Assembly: GCA_033558025.1 (NCBI GenBank)
Contig: JAUCEF010000014.1
Location: 1,984,001-2,048,000 of the forward strand
Source: Phytophthora sp. 'mugwort'
Lineage: Eukaryota > Oomycota > Peronosporomycetes > Peronosporales > Peronosporaceae
DNA length: 64,000 nt
Reading direction: 5' to 3'
Numbering within the stretch: position 1 is the stretch's first letter; every line of letters begins with the position of its first letter. Position numbers and translations under genes: made by a program. The notes beneath the pieces were generated by a model, which worked only from the letters and a program-made list of their open reading frames with translations, was not told the origin of the DNA and searched no databases. This document shows, one piece after another, positions 1-11,501 of this stretch.

Positions 1-532
1 CTGATGACCATTCTTAAGTCTCGTCTGCTGTTCGCCTTGAGGATCCAGAGGTACTCTGAGTTGAGCCTAATAAGCTTGTCCGTGCTGAACCACGAATGCG
101 TCAGAAACAGTGTTGAGAACCGTTTGTAGCGACCGCGGATGAAGTAATGGCTGAAGAGATCCTTCTGAAACTTCTTATCCGAGCTGTAGTCATCAATGAT
201 GACGAGCTGGATGCCACCTCTGGAATCTTTCTGAATATCATCAAGCGACGGTAGAGCTGATGGCTCATACAGCGTTATGAATCCATTCAGTTTGTCCTTC
301 ATATAATTGTATAGCTCTTGATTAGGGTTGCGGGCGATGATATGTAGATGGCTAAAAACGTTATAGCTGTTCTTAACGATTTAAAGACGAGATTGGTCTT
401 TCCCGCGTTAGAGGGCGCAAGAATGATTCCTCGAAATCGTCTCTTGATTCCATGTGCCTTAATATCACCGAGAGAGTCTGAACGGTACTCGTTTGGGAGT
501 GCTGCTCCCCAGTTATCAATCTTCGTCGCCAT
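1..532 (-). pseudogene. Polinton-type A32-like DNA-packaging ATPase, frameshifted, cut by the left window edge
   Basis: Read on the minus strand from an ATG at 532. A P-loop reads APSNAGKT (about 397-420), the degenerate Walker A form seen in Polinton and NCLDV packaging ATPases. After a one-base frameshift near 365 the frame continues to the window edge with a Walker B-like stretch, LVIIDDYSS, and a conserved-looking segment, YFIRGRYKRFSTLFLTHSW. In the family this enzyme pumps the viral genome into the capsid. It is divergent from the fibre fragment starting near 570, with an AT-rich gap between them that could hold a bidirectional promoter. The frameshift makes it a pseudogene, and the C-terminus lies outside the window. 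The family call is firm; assignment to the same element as the block at 48.6-60 kb is inference. Confidence 0.8.
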
Positions 533-569
533 TCGCGAGCTTTGAAAGTATATTCGATGATATATATAA

Positions 570-800
570 TCAAGCCGTCGTAGTGGGATTTACAGCTCGT
601 CCTCCTCGCAAGAATCAACAATCTTTAATCCAAATTACTATGCGAGCGGAACAGACGTTTTGAGCCTCGAGATGGCTGACGCCCTATTTCGTAGCAAGAC
701 TGATTATAGATTAAGTTATATTTCTGGGATCACTCTGGGATAAGCAGCGCCCATGTCAGCTCTCGTCGTTGATTCAAATCAAGACATAGGAGATATCACC
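570..800 (+). pseudogene. 5' fragment of a viral tail-fibre-like gene
   Basis: An open frame runs from 570 and reads through one stop at 741-743 to about 800, where it changes abruptly into gypsy gag. The last part reads ITLG, stop, AAPMSALVVDSNQDIGDIT. This is the same repeat seen several times in the fibre gene at 48.6-50.8 kb (for example PGQATPSKAIILNSNKEI and PGVAEPSKALVLN). The only in-frame ATG is at 672; the true start is uncertain. No function beyond 'fibre repeat' can be assigned. The fragment is interpreted as the front half of the gene whose rear half starts at 48641. Confidence 0.6.
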
Positions 801-1286
801 GTTCGTCAAGGCCGAAAGAGAGTGGATGAACAAAGTGAAGAGGGAGATGCACGCTCCTCTTCCACCTCCTTTCCAAGCGCCGCAGACGGTGGCCGCAATT
901 CTGATTCCTGCTCCTCTGCCTATGCAGCAGCAGTCGAGGAATGATCAAGGGTTCCGAGGTATCCGTATGGATGATGACGGTCGAGATCAGGAAGGAGCTC
1001 CGATCTGTGGATTCTGCGGGTATAGAGGGCACGGTCGATCTACTTGTTGTCGCCAGTCAATGACCTGTCGCCGGTGCAATCAATTTGGCCACATACAGGC
1101 AAGAGTGTGAGCTGCCGCCGCAGCCGCAGCGAAGAGGATTTCAAGGGGGTAATGGGATCGGTCGTCGCTGGTGTTCTTTCTGCCAAATTGAGGGACATAC
1201 GATCGGAAGCTGCCCCCCTGTGAAGAGACTGTTGGAGCTGGATACACAGCAACAAGGTTCCGCGGGACAGGCAGCGCCCCGCCCCT
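801..1286 (+). pseudogene. gag: Ty3/gypsy gag, C-terminal part with three CCHC zinc knuckles
   Basis: Immediately after the fibre fragment the frame at 802 reads FVKAEREWMNKVKREM and then a proline-rich linker. Three zinc knuckles follow in two frames: CGFCGYRGHGRSTC, CRRCNQFGH with its last Cys reached after a frameshift near 1100, and CSFCQIEGHTIGSC. The first and third fit C-x2-C-x4-H-x4-C, which binds zinc and packages retroelement RNA in nucleocapsid proteins. The N-terminal part of gag is missing here. A matching N-terminal part that ends exactly in this frame is found at 46.9-48.64 kb. Confidence 0.8.
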
Positions 1287-4200
1287 GAAGACGGCGAGAG
1301 GATGGGGAAGGGAGAGCCGCTCCTTCCTCTAGCCCGATTAACGGCTCGGATAGTGACTGCGTGTGAGGGAAGAGAGTAAAGAACGCCACGGCCGTTGGCC
1401 CGAAGAGTGTGACGAGTGTGAAGAGCGAAAGTGGAAGTGTGACGAGGGCCAAGGAGGCTTGTGTGAACCGTGTTAAGTTTGTGAAGCCACAGGGATTTGG
1501 TAATGACGGAGTGAAGACGAGTTATGAAGTAGTGAACCCGGTTGAGGTTGCTGGTGTGAAGGACGAGGCTGCGCCGATGAAAGTGGTCGCGTCTCCCAAG
1601 ATGAACAGGTGTGGTAGTGTGAAGACGAACGACGAGTACAAACAGTCGGACGACGACGTGAGGAGGGTGGCCGTCGTGAAGGAGGTGGCCAACGAGAGTG
1701 TAATGGAGTATTGGACGAAAAACCTGCGTTGATACCTAACAAAAAAGAAAAACGTGAAGAGAGTGCAGGGCGCCCGCGGTCCGCGATGAGGGGCGTGAAG
1801 TTTGCTGTGGCAACGGCGCCTGTCGAAGTCCGTAAAGAAGCAGTTGATGTGTTGGAAGGATTCCTGGGAAGATGATGACAATGAGGACGCTGCGGTAGTG
1901 GAACCCGAAGAAGTACCGGGGAAGAAGACCGATATGCCTGCAGTCGCAATGACGAGTCCTTATGCGTAAAAAGAGGAGGTAGCCGCGTATTTTGCTACGC
2001 TTCTATCCGTGAAGGCACGGACGAATGGCGAGCCGCCCCGCTACTGCCATCCGTGGAACGCTCCTGGAGTTACGATTGGCGACAACGTCTTTCGAGACTG
2101 GTGCAAGGAGTCAGAGCGGTGAATGGATCGTGTAAATCCGTGAATAGGGACGGTGGCGGGACGTTGACAGACGCAGAGCCTATAACAGAGCAGGTCGAAA
2201 AAATCGTGAAGATACCGGCCGACGAAGGCAAAGGAATAGAAACAGAAGAACCGATGCCCGTCAACGCTTATTTTCGGATGCTGAGTTAGAGGACATGGAA
2301 GCATGCGAGTCGGGTCGAAAAGTGACGGCCTTCGCTGGGACCGAGGTTGCGATAAGAGGAATACGGGAAGAAACTGGAAGAACGGCTCTATCCGCAGGAC
2401 GAAGTAGACCTAGAGGAGCGTATGAGAAGAATGTTGAAGCTCGAAAAGAACCGTCGAATGAGGAAATGGCTAGCTACTTGGGCTTGACTGTCGACGTGCT
2501 GGAAAAGACTAAGGGAGCGTCCACAAAAGAAATGGCGTCCCCAGAATATTGTCAAGAGTAGTTTAAAGAAACGCTTAGGAGTTCTACAGAGGTGAAGCGA
2601 TCGAACCGTGATTTCAAGGACGCTGCAACCGATCAGGCGACTGGTAGTCGACTCGGCATGTAAGATTGTCGAAGGCTTTGGACTGCCTAAGACTGGCATT
2701 GGAACGGAAGAGGAAAATAGTGAACTTGACGGAGAAGAGAGTGACTTGGAAACAGTTGTGCGTGCCAACATTGGAGTCTCGTTGACGAGGGGGAGTGACT
2801 ACACGATTAAGGCTGCGGCTAAGGCAACGACAGCTAGTGCTGTGGCGACTGAGAAGATAGACCCTTCAATCGTGCGCGCTCTGGTGCGGCAAGCTGTGTA
2901 GCTTTGGCTGATGAAGATGAGGAACGGTGTGAAGAGGTCGGTTGGACTGGTGCATCTGCCGGGACATGATCACATGTCCAAGGTGCCTCCGCAGTGTGAC
3001 AAGGTGCTCGAGGTGGACTGGTCGCGACTCCATGCTGTTGCCGTCGAAATTGCGGACCGTCAGTCCGTACCCTGTCATTATTGGGCCCTTTCGTGATCTG
3101 GGCCCAGGACTACTACGCCGAGAGTTCCGTTAGAATCTGGGAAGACTGTGGAAACGGGACGGTCAAATGGCTGATGCTAGGACCGAAGCGTCGGCGCAAG
3201 CCTCCGGTGTTGTTCCGGTGTTGTTCGACTGCTCGGCCTTGCTTGTGGATTTCGCTGGAGCTGTCGAAGGAGTTGACTGCGTCCTGAACAAAATGGTGAT
3301 GTGTCGCACTACGTGAACGTCATAGGACCAGAGTGGTGGAAGTCGGAAAGGTCTGGACGGCACGGTCTAGTGGAAGTAGTAACAATTAATTGCCGAACGG
3401 ATTTGGCCTACGGGAAAACGAAGACGATGAAAGGTTAATTTGCCGAACGAATTTGGCCTACGGGAAAATGAAGACGAAGAAAGTGAGGTGCCTGAAGTAG
3501 GAAAAGATGGGCGACGAGTTGTGTGTGCCGTGGAGAGCTTTGAAGCTCCCTCGGGATGCCACATTGACTGTCTACCGTCTCGCATGCTGGCTGACATGGA
3601 TGCGACTCTGAGTTCGGTGGATCGACTGGTGCTGAACGGTGGGGCCGTGCGAGCGAGCCTCTAAGGCCGTATGAGGACCAAATGCGCAGCTCGTCGGGTC
3701 ACCGTCTATCTATCCGGGGCTGGATCACACTGCCGGTTCGGTTGGGATCTTTTGAAGCCACTTTAAATCCGCTGGTGGCGGAACAGTTGTATTGCGACGC
3801 GATCCTGGGAGTGGACGCGCTCGGTGCCTTCGGAGCTGTGATCGACGGGGAGGAGAGGACCACAACGCTCAAGAGTACTAGGGAAGTGATGGGACTGGGA
3901 GTCACTGTCGTGCAAGAGTCGTTTATGGAAGATATGGCCGTGTCCATGCGACTTCCGCCGCGAGGCTAAGCTCTCGTGATGACGAATTTGGCTGGCTACG
4001 TGACCGGCAAGGCCATGGTGTTGGTGGAAGGCTCCTGGGGCCTGACGCCCACGCTGTGCGTGACCCGTTCGCTGTGCACCGTGCTGGAAGGGCAATGATC
4101 GTCGAAGTGTGCAATGCGTCTACGAATGAGTACTGGATTCGGAGAGGAACCGTGGTGGCACTGATGGCCGTGGTCCCGAGTCGGGGCTCGGCACCGAACC

Positions 4201-4290
4201 ACTGCAAAAAGATGGAGTGTTCCGGAAGAAGGCGAGCCCTCGACTAAGGAGGACGATGTCGAGCCCGAAGTGATGAAGTCTTCAACGGAA
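1287..4290 (+). pseudogene. gypsy gag-pol linker and retropepsin-like protease region, heavily decayed
   Basis: Between the zinc knuckles and reverse transcriptase lies 3 kb of broken plus-strand frames rich in Val, Glu and Lys, typical of oomycete gypsy linkers. The only recognisable domain is at 3682-3969, where TLPVRLGSFEATLNPLVAEQ is followed by AILGVDALGAFGAVID. This matches the C-terminal half of a retroviral-type aspartic protease (ILG-[ML]D-x-L). The catalytic D-[ST]-G upstream is not visible in a clean frame and may be lost. Frameshifts and stops throughout make this non-functional. Confidence 0.55.
3386..3485 (+). repeat. 50-bp tandem duplication inside the gypsy linker
   Basis: TGCCGAACG occurs at 3391 and again at 3441, followed in both copies by nearly the same sequence (ATTTGGCCTACGGGAAAA and then an AAGACGA run). 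Two slightly diverged copies of a 50-bp unit lie head to tail, a local duplication within the decayed element. Confidence 0.8.
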
Positions 4291-4309
4291 GAGAGGCGAT
4301 AGAGCAATC

Positions 4310-5340
4310 GTGAAAGCATTGAGACCCGACATCCCGCGGGACAAAGGCGTAGATGCGGACTTCTCGGAGTCGAAATTGTCGGACGAGCAGACGACTTTGT
4401 TTCAGAAGGAGTTGAACGACTTCAGCGGCCTGTTCGTGGAGTCGTCGAAGAAGCCAGGACGGACTGAGCTATTGCAGTTTGAGATTGATACGGGAGATAG
4501 TCGCCCGATAAAACAGCTACCGTACCGCGTGTCGGGGCGGAAGGTGACGTCATGGATGCGGAGATTGACCAGTACTTGGAGTTGAATCTGATCCGTTCCT
4601 CGAATAGTCCGTGGGTAAGCCCCGTGCTTATGATCCGTAAGCCCGACGGAGGGATCCGTTTTTGTATTGATTATCGCAAGTTGAACGCTGTGACCGTAGA
4701 AGACTGTTATCCGATGCCGTTGATCGATGATATTTTCGACGTGCTCTGAGGTGCCCAACTGTTCTCTACGATGGATATCGCGTCTGGATACTGGAACGTG
4801 CCGATGCATGAGGATAGTGTGGCTAAGACGGCTTTTACGTGCAAGTTCGGTCTCTACGAATGGCCGGTGATGCCTTTTGGTCTTTGTAATGCGGTGTCTG
4901 CGTTTGAACGTCTAAAGGAAAAGGTGCTAGTCGACTTGAAATGGCGGATGTGCCTCGTGTATCTGGATGACTGCGTGATATTTAGCAAAGATTTCCCGTC
5001 GCACCTGATCCGCGTTCATCAAGTGTTGACACGGTTCACAGAGGCCGGATTCAAGCTTAAGATGATAATGTGTCACTGGGACGATATAGCCAAGTAGATT
5101 TCTCGGTCACAGCGCGACGCCGTCCTGCCCAATCCTGAGAAGGTGAAAGCCGTAATGAACGTGCAGAGGTCGCGTGACGTGCATGAAACTCGGTCATTCT
5201 TGGGCCTGACGAGCTATTTCCGCCGCCGCTACATTCCTGGGTATGCCTTGATTTCGACGCCCTTGAAACGCTGGAAGTCAAAGACGCGTCATTTCGTTGG
5301 ATCAAGGACTGTGAGAGTGTGTTCCAACAGCTGAAGCGTG
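4310..5340 (+). pseudogene. pol: Ty3/gypsy reverse transcriptase
   Basis: RT motifs appear in order: SPWVSPVLMIRKPDGG, FCIDYRKLNAVT, FSTMDIASGYWNVPM, FGLCNAVSAFERL, and the catalytic box YLDD at 4960-4971 (in CLVYLDDCVIFSKD). The thumb region follows, with RSFLGLTSYFRRRYIPGYA at about 5190-5240. This is the RNA- and DNA-dependent polymerase of a Ty3/gypsy (Metaviridae) element. Stops near 4749 and 5097 plus frame changes break the polyprotein, so it is not functional as read. Order RT, RNase H, integrase places it in Ty3/gypsy rather than Ty1/copia. Confidence 0.93.
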
Positions 5341-5341
5341 A

Positions 5342-6207
5342 TTTGATTAAGCCGCCAATTTGATCTATCCTGACATGAAGAAACGGTTTAAGCTTTACGT
5401 AGACTCGTCTCGCTATGCCGTGGGAGCGTGCCGGATGAAAGAAGTAGACGGCCGCGACCGAGTCGTCGCCTATGCGAGCAAGCTGATTACGGGAGGATAT
5501 TATAACTGGATTTCTAACCAAGACGGGACTTCCGAGACTGAGTGCTGGACAAGCGTGAATACGACATACACACGAATCGTCAGGCTTTTAACGTGGGTCT
5601 TCGGCCCCGGCAACCGTATGAGTAATGCGAAGCTGGCGCATTGGAAAATGGAGCTGTGCCTGCCGTTCAAGGTGCATCACAAGCCTGGCACTTCAATGAT
5701 CCACGTGGACAGTCTGTCGAGACTGCCCATGACTACCGTGAACGTTTTGACTATGGCGGATCTCCTGAATCCGGAACCGAGCTCGGTCGAAGCCGAGGCC
5801 CCGTCTTCCGTCGGGGAGCAGGACGATAGAGTCGTCGAGGATGAGGGCGCAGATCGTGATCACGTTGAACTTGACGATAGCGGAGACGAGCTGAATTTTG
5901 GTGACGACGGGGAGCTACAGCTTGAGGTCGACGAAGGACCCACGAACTTGGAAACAGGCGATGTTTCGGCAACGCCGACCCCTCCGATGCAAGTGGACTT
6001 TTTCGGTCTAGATTCTGGAGAGTATTTAGCGGAGAAGAAAGCTCTCGTGGATCCGAGTGCTTGTGGCGATGCTGCAGTACCGAGCGCTTCCGTTGAATCC
6101 TTTCTAACGTCGGCGCATAGTGAGCATGGCCCCGAAATATCTAGTGGTGAACGGTTTGTTAATGAGGTCTACATTTGCCCGCAAACGTTGGCCCGGCGCG
6201 GACAGTA
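5342..6207 (+). pseudogene. gypsy RNase H and acidic tether region
   Basis: The open frame from 5360 starts with FKLYVDSSRYAVGACRM, the RNase H first strand with its catalytic Asp, and VVAYASKLI. It continues into the KVHHKPGTSMIHVDSLSRLP segment that ends gypsy RNase H domains (H-x-x-G-x-x-N/M-x-x-x-D-x-L-S-R). A strongly acidic stretch of about 110 residues follows (about 5770-6000), probably the link to integrase. Within this piece the frame stays open to 6207, but it is out of register with the flanking RT and integrase frames. Confidence 0.85.
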
Positions 6208-7610
6208 ACTGTCCCGGTAGTGCCGTTGCCCAACGTTAACACGGTGTTGCACTTTTACCACCGTGACTTGTTGGCGTCGTCCTTGGGCTTACCAAAGATC
6301 CTCGAGAAGGTGCGGAAGCACGCGTTTTGGCCTGGAAGGTGGAAGGATGTCGCTGAGTATCTACGTGAGTGTGCGAAGTGTGGCGAAGGGAAATGACTAC
6401 AATCGTGGACTGCTCGACGAATGCAGAGGATGCCCAATCGCCGATCTGACCGGGCCGTTCTCGCTCTTAGTGGTAGATGCCGTCGGACCCATGCCTGAGA
6501 CGGAAAAAGGCAACAAGTACATTCTTGTGTTGTGGGCTACTTCACGAGGTGGGCGGTAGCCTTTACAGTGGGCGCTTTGGACTCTATTGCGTTTGTAGAT
6601 ACAATGGTGAACGAAGTAATGGCTCGGCACTGTGTGCTGTCCCGTCTGCTCAGCTATAAGGGTCGGAATTCTACGCCGGATATTGCCAAGGCGTTCTAGC
6701 AGACGATTGACATACGAAAGCTGTTCGGGGTCGCCTATTATCCGCAGACGCTAGGATTGGTGGAGAGTTCAACCGAACACTCATTGGAGTGCTACGGATG
6801 CATGTGGATGAGGCTCAAACGGACTGGGACGTCTATTTGCCTAGAGTGCTGTTTGCCTATGGGTCGGCGTGTCATGAGGCGCTCGAAGACATGCCGTTCT
6901 TCTCATTTACGGCCGCGACCCGGTGCTGCCTTTGAATGTGGCGTTTTTGAATCTCGGGAAGAAGTGGAAGAGCAATGAAGTCGCTCAGTATCGCCGAAAA
7001 CGGTATCGATCGCTGAAGGACTCTAGACATCTTGTGGAGCGTCAGTTGATTAAAGCGCAAGGTCGTCACGAACTACGACTGTGAGACCAAGTTGAAGTGA
7101 ACTACGAGGTTGGTGACCAGATCTGTGTATACAATTCTTCCGAGCCAAGATCGGAGAGAAGCGAACGAAGCAGTTGGTATTCTCCTGACACGGTCCGTAC
7201 CATTTCTTAGGCAAAGTCGGGGAGAACGCCTACTGGTTCGAGATTCCTTCGCATCCTGATAAAGTAGTGACTGTGAACGTCAACCGTTTGAAAAGTTTCG
7301 AGGACGATAGACCTTTTATGGACGAGATACCGGATGGAGTCATTGCAGATGATATGAGGCCGAAGACGGGTCTTTGGAAGAAACGTTATTGCACTCCTCG
7401 AGCTTCACGGAACGCTTGACTATCGGACGAGAGGATACTGCTATTATAGCAATGGACGTGGCGCTGCTGGATGTGGTTGCCAAGCGAGTGATGCATCACG
7501 CGACGGAGTATCTGGTGCTGACTGCAAATTACGTGACCTCTTGGCTGTCTCGTCAGCGCTGATGCCCGCCTACGCAACGCTAGTAATCGACTTTGAATAG
7601 GCGGAGAGAA
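6176..7610 (+). pseudogene. gypsy integrase with decayed C-terminal chromodomain-like tail
   Basis: An HHCC zinc domain is visible as FYHRDLLASSLG and then ECAKCGEGK. The catalytic core begins with VVDAVGPMPETEKGNKYILV (first Asp). The second Asp position reads LSYKGRNST where family members have SDRG, so that residue is lost. The Glu region reads YYPQTLGLVE and then, after a frame change, FNRTL. Frames at 7080-7330 (NYEVGDQICVY, PDKVVTVNVNRLK) and 7465-7600 (EYLVLTANYVTSW) look like the GPY/F region and a weak chromodomain, which in chromoviruses targets insertion. Multiple stops make it a pseudogene. Confidence 0.82.
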
Positions 7611-7737
7611 GAAAGAAGGGACTCCCGGAGATAGAGAAGAATGCGCAGCTGGTGGACGCTAATGCCGGTGTGGAAGATGATGAATTAGTGCTGGTGTAAG
7701 GCATGGTGGAACGGTTCCCAAGACTTGAAGAATGGAT

Positions 7738-7766
7738 ATGAATAATGAATAATGAATAATGAATCT
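7738..7766 (+). repeat. Short GAATAAT tandem repeat downstream of pol
   Basis: ATGAATAATGAATAATGAATAATGAAT is a 7-bp unit repeated about three and a half times between the end of integrase and the antisense ORF A. No function is apparent. Confidence 0.8.
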
Positions 7767-7829
7767 GAAGAACGGATGGATGAAAGGAGAAGGACGCATG
7801 GGAAATATCGGAATTTGGGAACGATCAAC

Positions 7830-9540
7830 CATGGGCAACAAGTGTACATTTTATATGTATTAGTTTGTTTATCACGACTGTCGAGGAAAAGAGAAATAAA
7901 TGGAAACTTGAATGGACGTGCGGGCGACCCTTCACTTGGGGCTGGTGACGAACTTGTTGTCCTCGCTGCCGTCGACCTTGAGATCGTGTCCTCGTCGTCC
8001 TTATCGACGCCGTCGTCAACCTCGCTGTCACCATCGTCGAAGCAGCGTCCTCGTCATTGAGGGCCTCGCTGCCGGCCTCGTCACCGTCGCTGTCGTGGTC
8101 CTTGGTGTGGTCGCTGGCGTTGTCATCGTCGCTGTCAGTGAGGCCGGTGTGCCTTTGGTGCTTAAGCGCGTTGGGTGTGGACGTGTCAATTGGGGGTGTA
8201 GGAGGCCACACGGTGGGAGAGCCGTCGTCTTCATAGTTGGAATCGACGTCGCGCTTCTCTGAGGCCTTGAACGTTTTCAAGTCGTATGTGACGATGGGCT
8301 TGCTCTTGAGGAGCAGTTTGGCCAACTTGATCTACAGGGGACGGAGTGTTCGATCGGACAGCAGCTTCTTTCACGGTCCACTAGAACGGTTGATGACCCA
8401 AGCGGGGTTCGGCGGATCCTTGGTCGTCACGTCCAAGATGTCCGTGCGAGAGCCTTCGAAGTGGGCCGCAAATGAGGCGGTCGAGCGGGATCCATGGCGT
8501 TGCTCTGCGTGATGAGCTCGGTAATCGACGTGAAGCCCTCATCATTCGACGCGGGCTGGATCAAGTCCCCGGCCGATGACCTTGTCGTAATGGATGGGGT
8601 CGCGGTGGACGAGTTTGGCGAGGTCGTCGTGGGGTGGTTCGGAGGCTTCTTGGCGCTGCTTGGCCTCGACGGAATGCTTGACGGGCTGACCGCCGCACGA
8701 GGTGGTCGTGAGCGCTGTTTTCGAATTTCTCGAGGAAGCCATAGTAACCGAACTCCTCGATGTTATAGCTGCTGAACTGAAGGCGCGCTCGGCAGGCGAG
8801 CGACTTCTGTTTGCGTCGAGCGCCTGGGTTGTCGGCAGGGACGTATATCGCCAAGTTCAGGAAGGTACCATGGTGACGCTTGGCCAGACCCCAATGCAGG
8901 AGGTGGATCCAAGTGTGTCGTGCCGGGTCGTACCAGGCCCGCGGGTCGCGCCACGGATAAGCGAGTCGCTCCGGAGCGGTATTTTGGTCGGTAGCCATCT
9001 GCTCCAACTTGGCGAGGTCGTCCTTGATCTTCTTGGGCGATTTGTCGGGTAGCTTGATCCAGGGAGCCCAGGATTTGGACACGGTCCGCTGCTTCTTGGG
9101 CGGATGTACCTTGGAATCACCGGCGCTGCTGGAATTGGAACGCTTGGACGGAATGGCGGCCGAAGCTGGAGCGAATAAGATGTGTGGCGCTGGAGCTTGT
9201 GTGGGCATTGTGCCGGGAGGCGGGAGCAGTGCGGCCGTGCTGGCCAACACGAGTGGAGTGGCGTCGTCGTCGGTGAGTTCGAGGTTGTCCAGGGCTTCGA
9301 CCTCGCTGGACTGGTCGTTGGAAGCTAGCGCGCTGCGGAGCCGCGCCTAGAACCCGACTTGTGCTCGGAGGAGAGGTGCGTCGTCGTCGGCGCTCTTCGC
9401 CTCGTTGTCGATGTGCGCGCGGAGTTGTTCTTTCGTCGGACAAGTTGCTGAGCGTGTCTTGGGCTTCGCCATGGCGAGGGAGAGCGTGCTGTAGACGCTC
9501 TTGGGGTCGGTCGCGGATTGCAGAGTGAGAAATGTCAAGT
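7830..9540 (-). pseudogene. Antisense ORF 'A' between gypsy pol and 3' LTR, unknown function
   Basis: A minus-strand coding region runs from about 9540 down to 7830 in three frames. Segments include MAKPKTRSATCPTKEQLRAH near the start, a central 229-codon open frame (9250-8561) with TWIHLLHWGLAKRHHGTFLN and SSYNIEEFGYYGFLEKFENS, and an Asp-rich C-terminal part at 8325-7990. I do not recognise the family. It is a real protein family rather than a chance ORF, because a diverged copy with YNIKELRYYDSLAKYENGAH is present in opposite orientation at 15.1 kb next to another gag. Position, antisense after pol and before ORF B and the LTR, suggests an accessory gene of this gypsy lineage. Confidence 0.55.
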
Positions 9541-9710
9541 TGAGTTGCCGTTGAAGGTGACTTACCTCGGCTGGGCAACCTGGCTCTGAGTTCGTTAAAC
9601 TTTAATCACCATGAAGGACAGGGTGGGATGGTAACGATCGCCAGAATGTGACACGGCTTCCGATGGACGAAAGGTGGAACGCTTGTTGACCATTGTGGAA
9701 GACGGCTTGA

Positions 9711-10887
9711 ATGACCAGAGTGTTCCTGACTACCGGAAGAGACTGGTTGAGTGAAAACGGATGGGTGGTCTCTAGTCACGAGGGCGTTCTCGCCTCGAGA
9801 CACTTACTCGAGCCACCGCAGTTTGTGTTAGGAAGTTGTCTTGACGACGTAATTTCTGGTGCAGCATCGAACGGGGGGTTGACGTGTGTGGAGTGTGGCA
9901 TCTTACTGGGGGCGATCTTGTCGCTTCTGCACGGTTTAGTAACGGAACCGATCTACGCAGGGTGTGACCTAGCGTTAAGGTGGGCGGGCATCATTCGGCA
10001 GTGCATACGACGCTACCGTAGCTACATGCTGACCCGCGAGGTGCAAGACGTGGGCACGATGCGTCGATGGTGGAAGCTGAGCGAATTGCTGCTGGTCACG
10101 CCAATGATTGAACTGACAGTGCAAGTTAAGCGCAAGGAAGGGCTCGGGCGTCTAGTGTCCAAGTGGTGCGATGCTATCCATGTCAATTGGTACGTGTTCC
10201 TTCCTGAAACTGGGGAATACAGCTGGAAAGCTACGGTGAAATACAAGGAAGACCTCCTATCCAAGGGAGAGCACCTTCAATCGAGTGTGGTTCGTTTGCG
10301 AACAGGCGGAACGCTATTCTGACTACGGGCTACGTAGTAGCCTACGTCATTTTTTTCGTGTACAAGGTGATGGAGCTATCTGCCTTAGATGGTTCGGCGT
10401 CATTATGGTATTGGCATCCGTGAACTACTGTTATCGGAGCGACCAGGGAATTACCATCTACGGTGACTTGATGACAGGCTGTTGGACGGCCGTCCTGAGT
10501 AGTGCGGTGATGCTGACCGGTGTGACCAGCTGGGTGTGTCGATGGTTTGCTTATTCGAGACCGTCTCCTCTGAAAGGAGTCGGAAATCTGTATCATCAGT
10601 GGGCGGATACGATGGAAGACCGTGCGCAGATGGAGAGATTGGCAGCGGCCTTTTGGCGAGAAGACGGAGATACCGGTCCCGTACCAAAGAGTGCAGTGGA
10701 AGCTCTGAGAGATGCGAGGGCAGAACGAGACGCTTTACGAGGATCGTGTGCGGGACATCGCGAACTGTGGAAACAAGTTCGCGCGGTTGGCAAGGAGCGT
10801 GAGGAGACTCGCCGAGGACACCGAGGGTGTGTCGGGGAGGATGCCCCGAGTGAGAACGGTTTGGTCCGTACCAACAGGGTTCGGTAG
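9711..10887 (+). pseudogene. Sense ORF 'B' before the 3' LTR, membrane-protein-like, unknown function
   Basis: Two overlapping plus-strand frames (9711-10322 and 10285-10887) read as one broken protein of about 390 residues. Hydrophobic stretches are visible (GILLGAILSLLHGLV; FGVIMVLASVNYCY; WTAVLSSAVMLTGVTSWV), followed by a charged C-terminal part that enters the LTR. A diverged copy exists on the minus strand at 12.66-14.1 kb (LVATPMVVLM matching LLVTPMIELT; WRWYEAFACGSSPLK matching CRWFAYSRPSPLK). Location 3' of pol and the hydrophobic segments resemble the position of an env-like gene in some gypsy elements, but no env motif is recognised. Confidence 0.5.
10834..10841 (+). promoter_or_regulatory. 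Polypurine tract next to the 3' LTR
   Basis: GGGGAGGA directly precedes the TG that starts the LTR repeat at 10842. A purine-only tract at this position primes plus-strand DNA synthesis in LTR retroelements, and it marks this LTR as the 3' one. Confidence 0.6.
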
Positions 10888-11501
10888 CGGTCTCGCTCGG
10901 AAGCGGCAGGCAACATGATGCATGAGAGTTCTTCGCGCGAAAGGGTGTGGGACGGACAGTAACCGTGAGGAACGGACCCGCCGAGATGCGGTTGTGCAAG
11001 CTGTTTGACTATCGGGTGGTGCCCCAGCTGGTGGAGCTGTGGCACTCCGGCACCCATTCAGCAATCACACATCAGGGGGCGCGCTGGGATCATGGACGGA
11101 AAGCACGAACGCCGATGACTGGTGACTCGGTACAGCGTGGGCGACGGCTCGAAAGAGGTGAAAGGCGATGCGTGCGGAAGGAGTGCGCCTGGCGTGCGGT
11201 GGGTGCGAGGACGGGAGACGCTGAAGGACGAATACTGGAAGTTTGTTATGGATTGTACGAAGAACAAGACGAGGTGCCATGGATGCGCAGACCGTTGACC
11301 TGAGTCTGACGCGTGCGGAGCCTTGGAACGCAAGTAAGAAGATAGGAAAGAAATAATCCGGTCAGTCGTGAATTTACCTTTAAGCTAACAAGTTGCATCT
11401 TCGTGTGTGAGCTTGTTGGCTATCTTCGTTATGGTTTCTCAACCAGCCTCTGCCTCCGTTCCCATACAGGACGGTCCCAAAAAGGACGGTTCGAGACAAC
11501 A
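10842..11501 (+). mobile_element. 3' LTR of the gypsy element
   Basis: This block begins TGCCCCGAG and ends GACAACA. It is repeated with about 95% identity by eye at 46238-46902, where it is followed by gag. Shared landmarks include GGCAGGCAACATGATGCATG and CGGTCAGTCGTGAATTTACC. The polypurine tract on its left identifies it as the 3' LTR. The five bases after it (GGATG) do not match those before the other LTR (GACAG), so the two LTRs do not share a target duplication. Confidence 0.75.
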
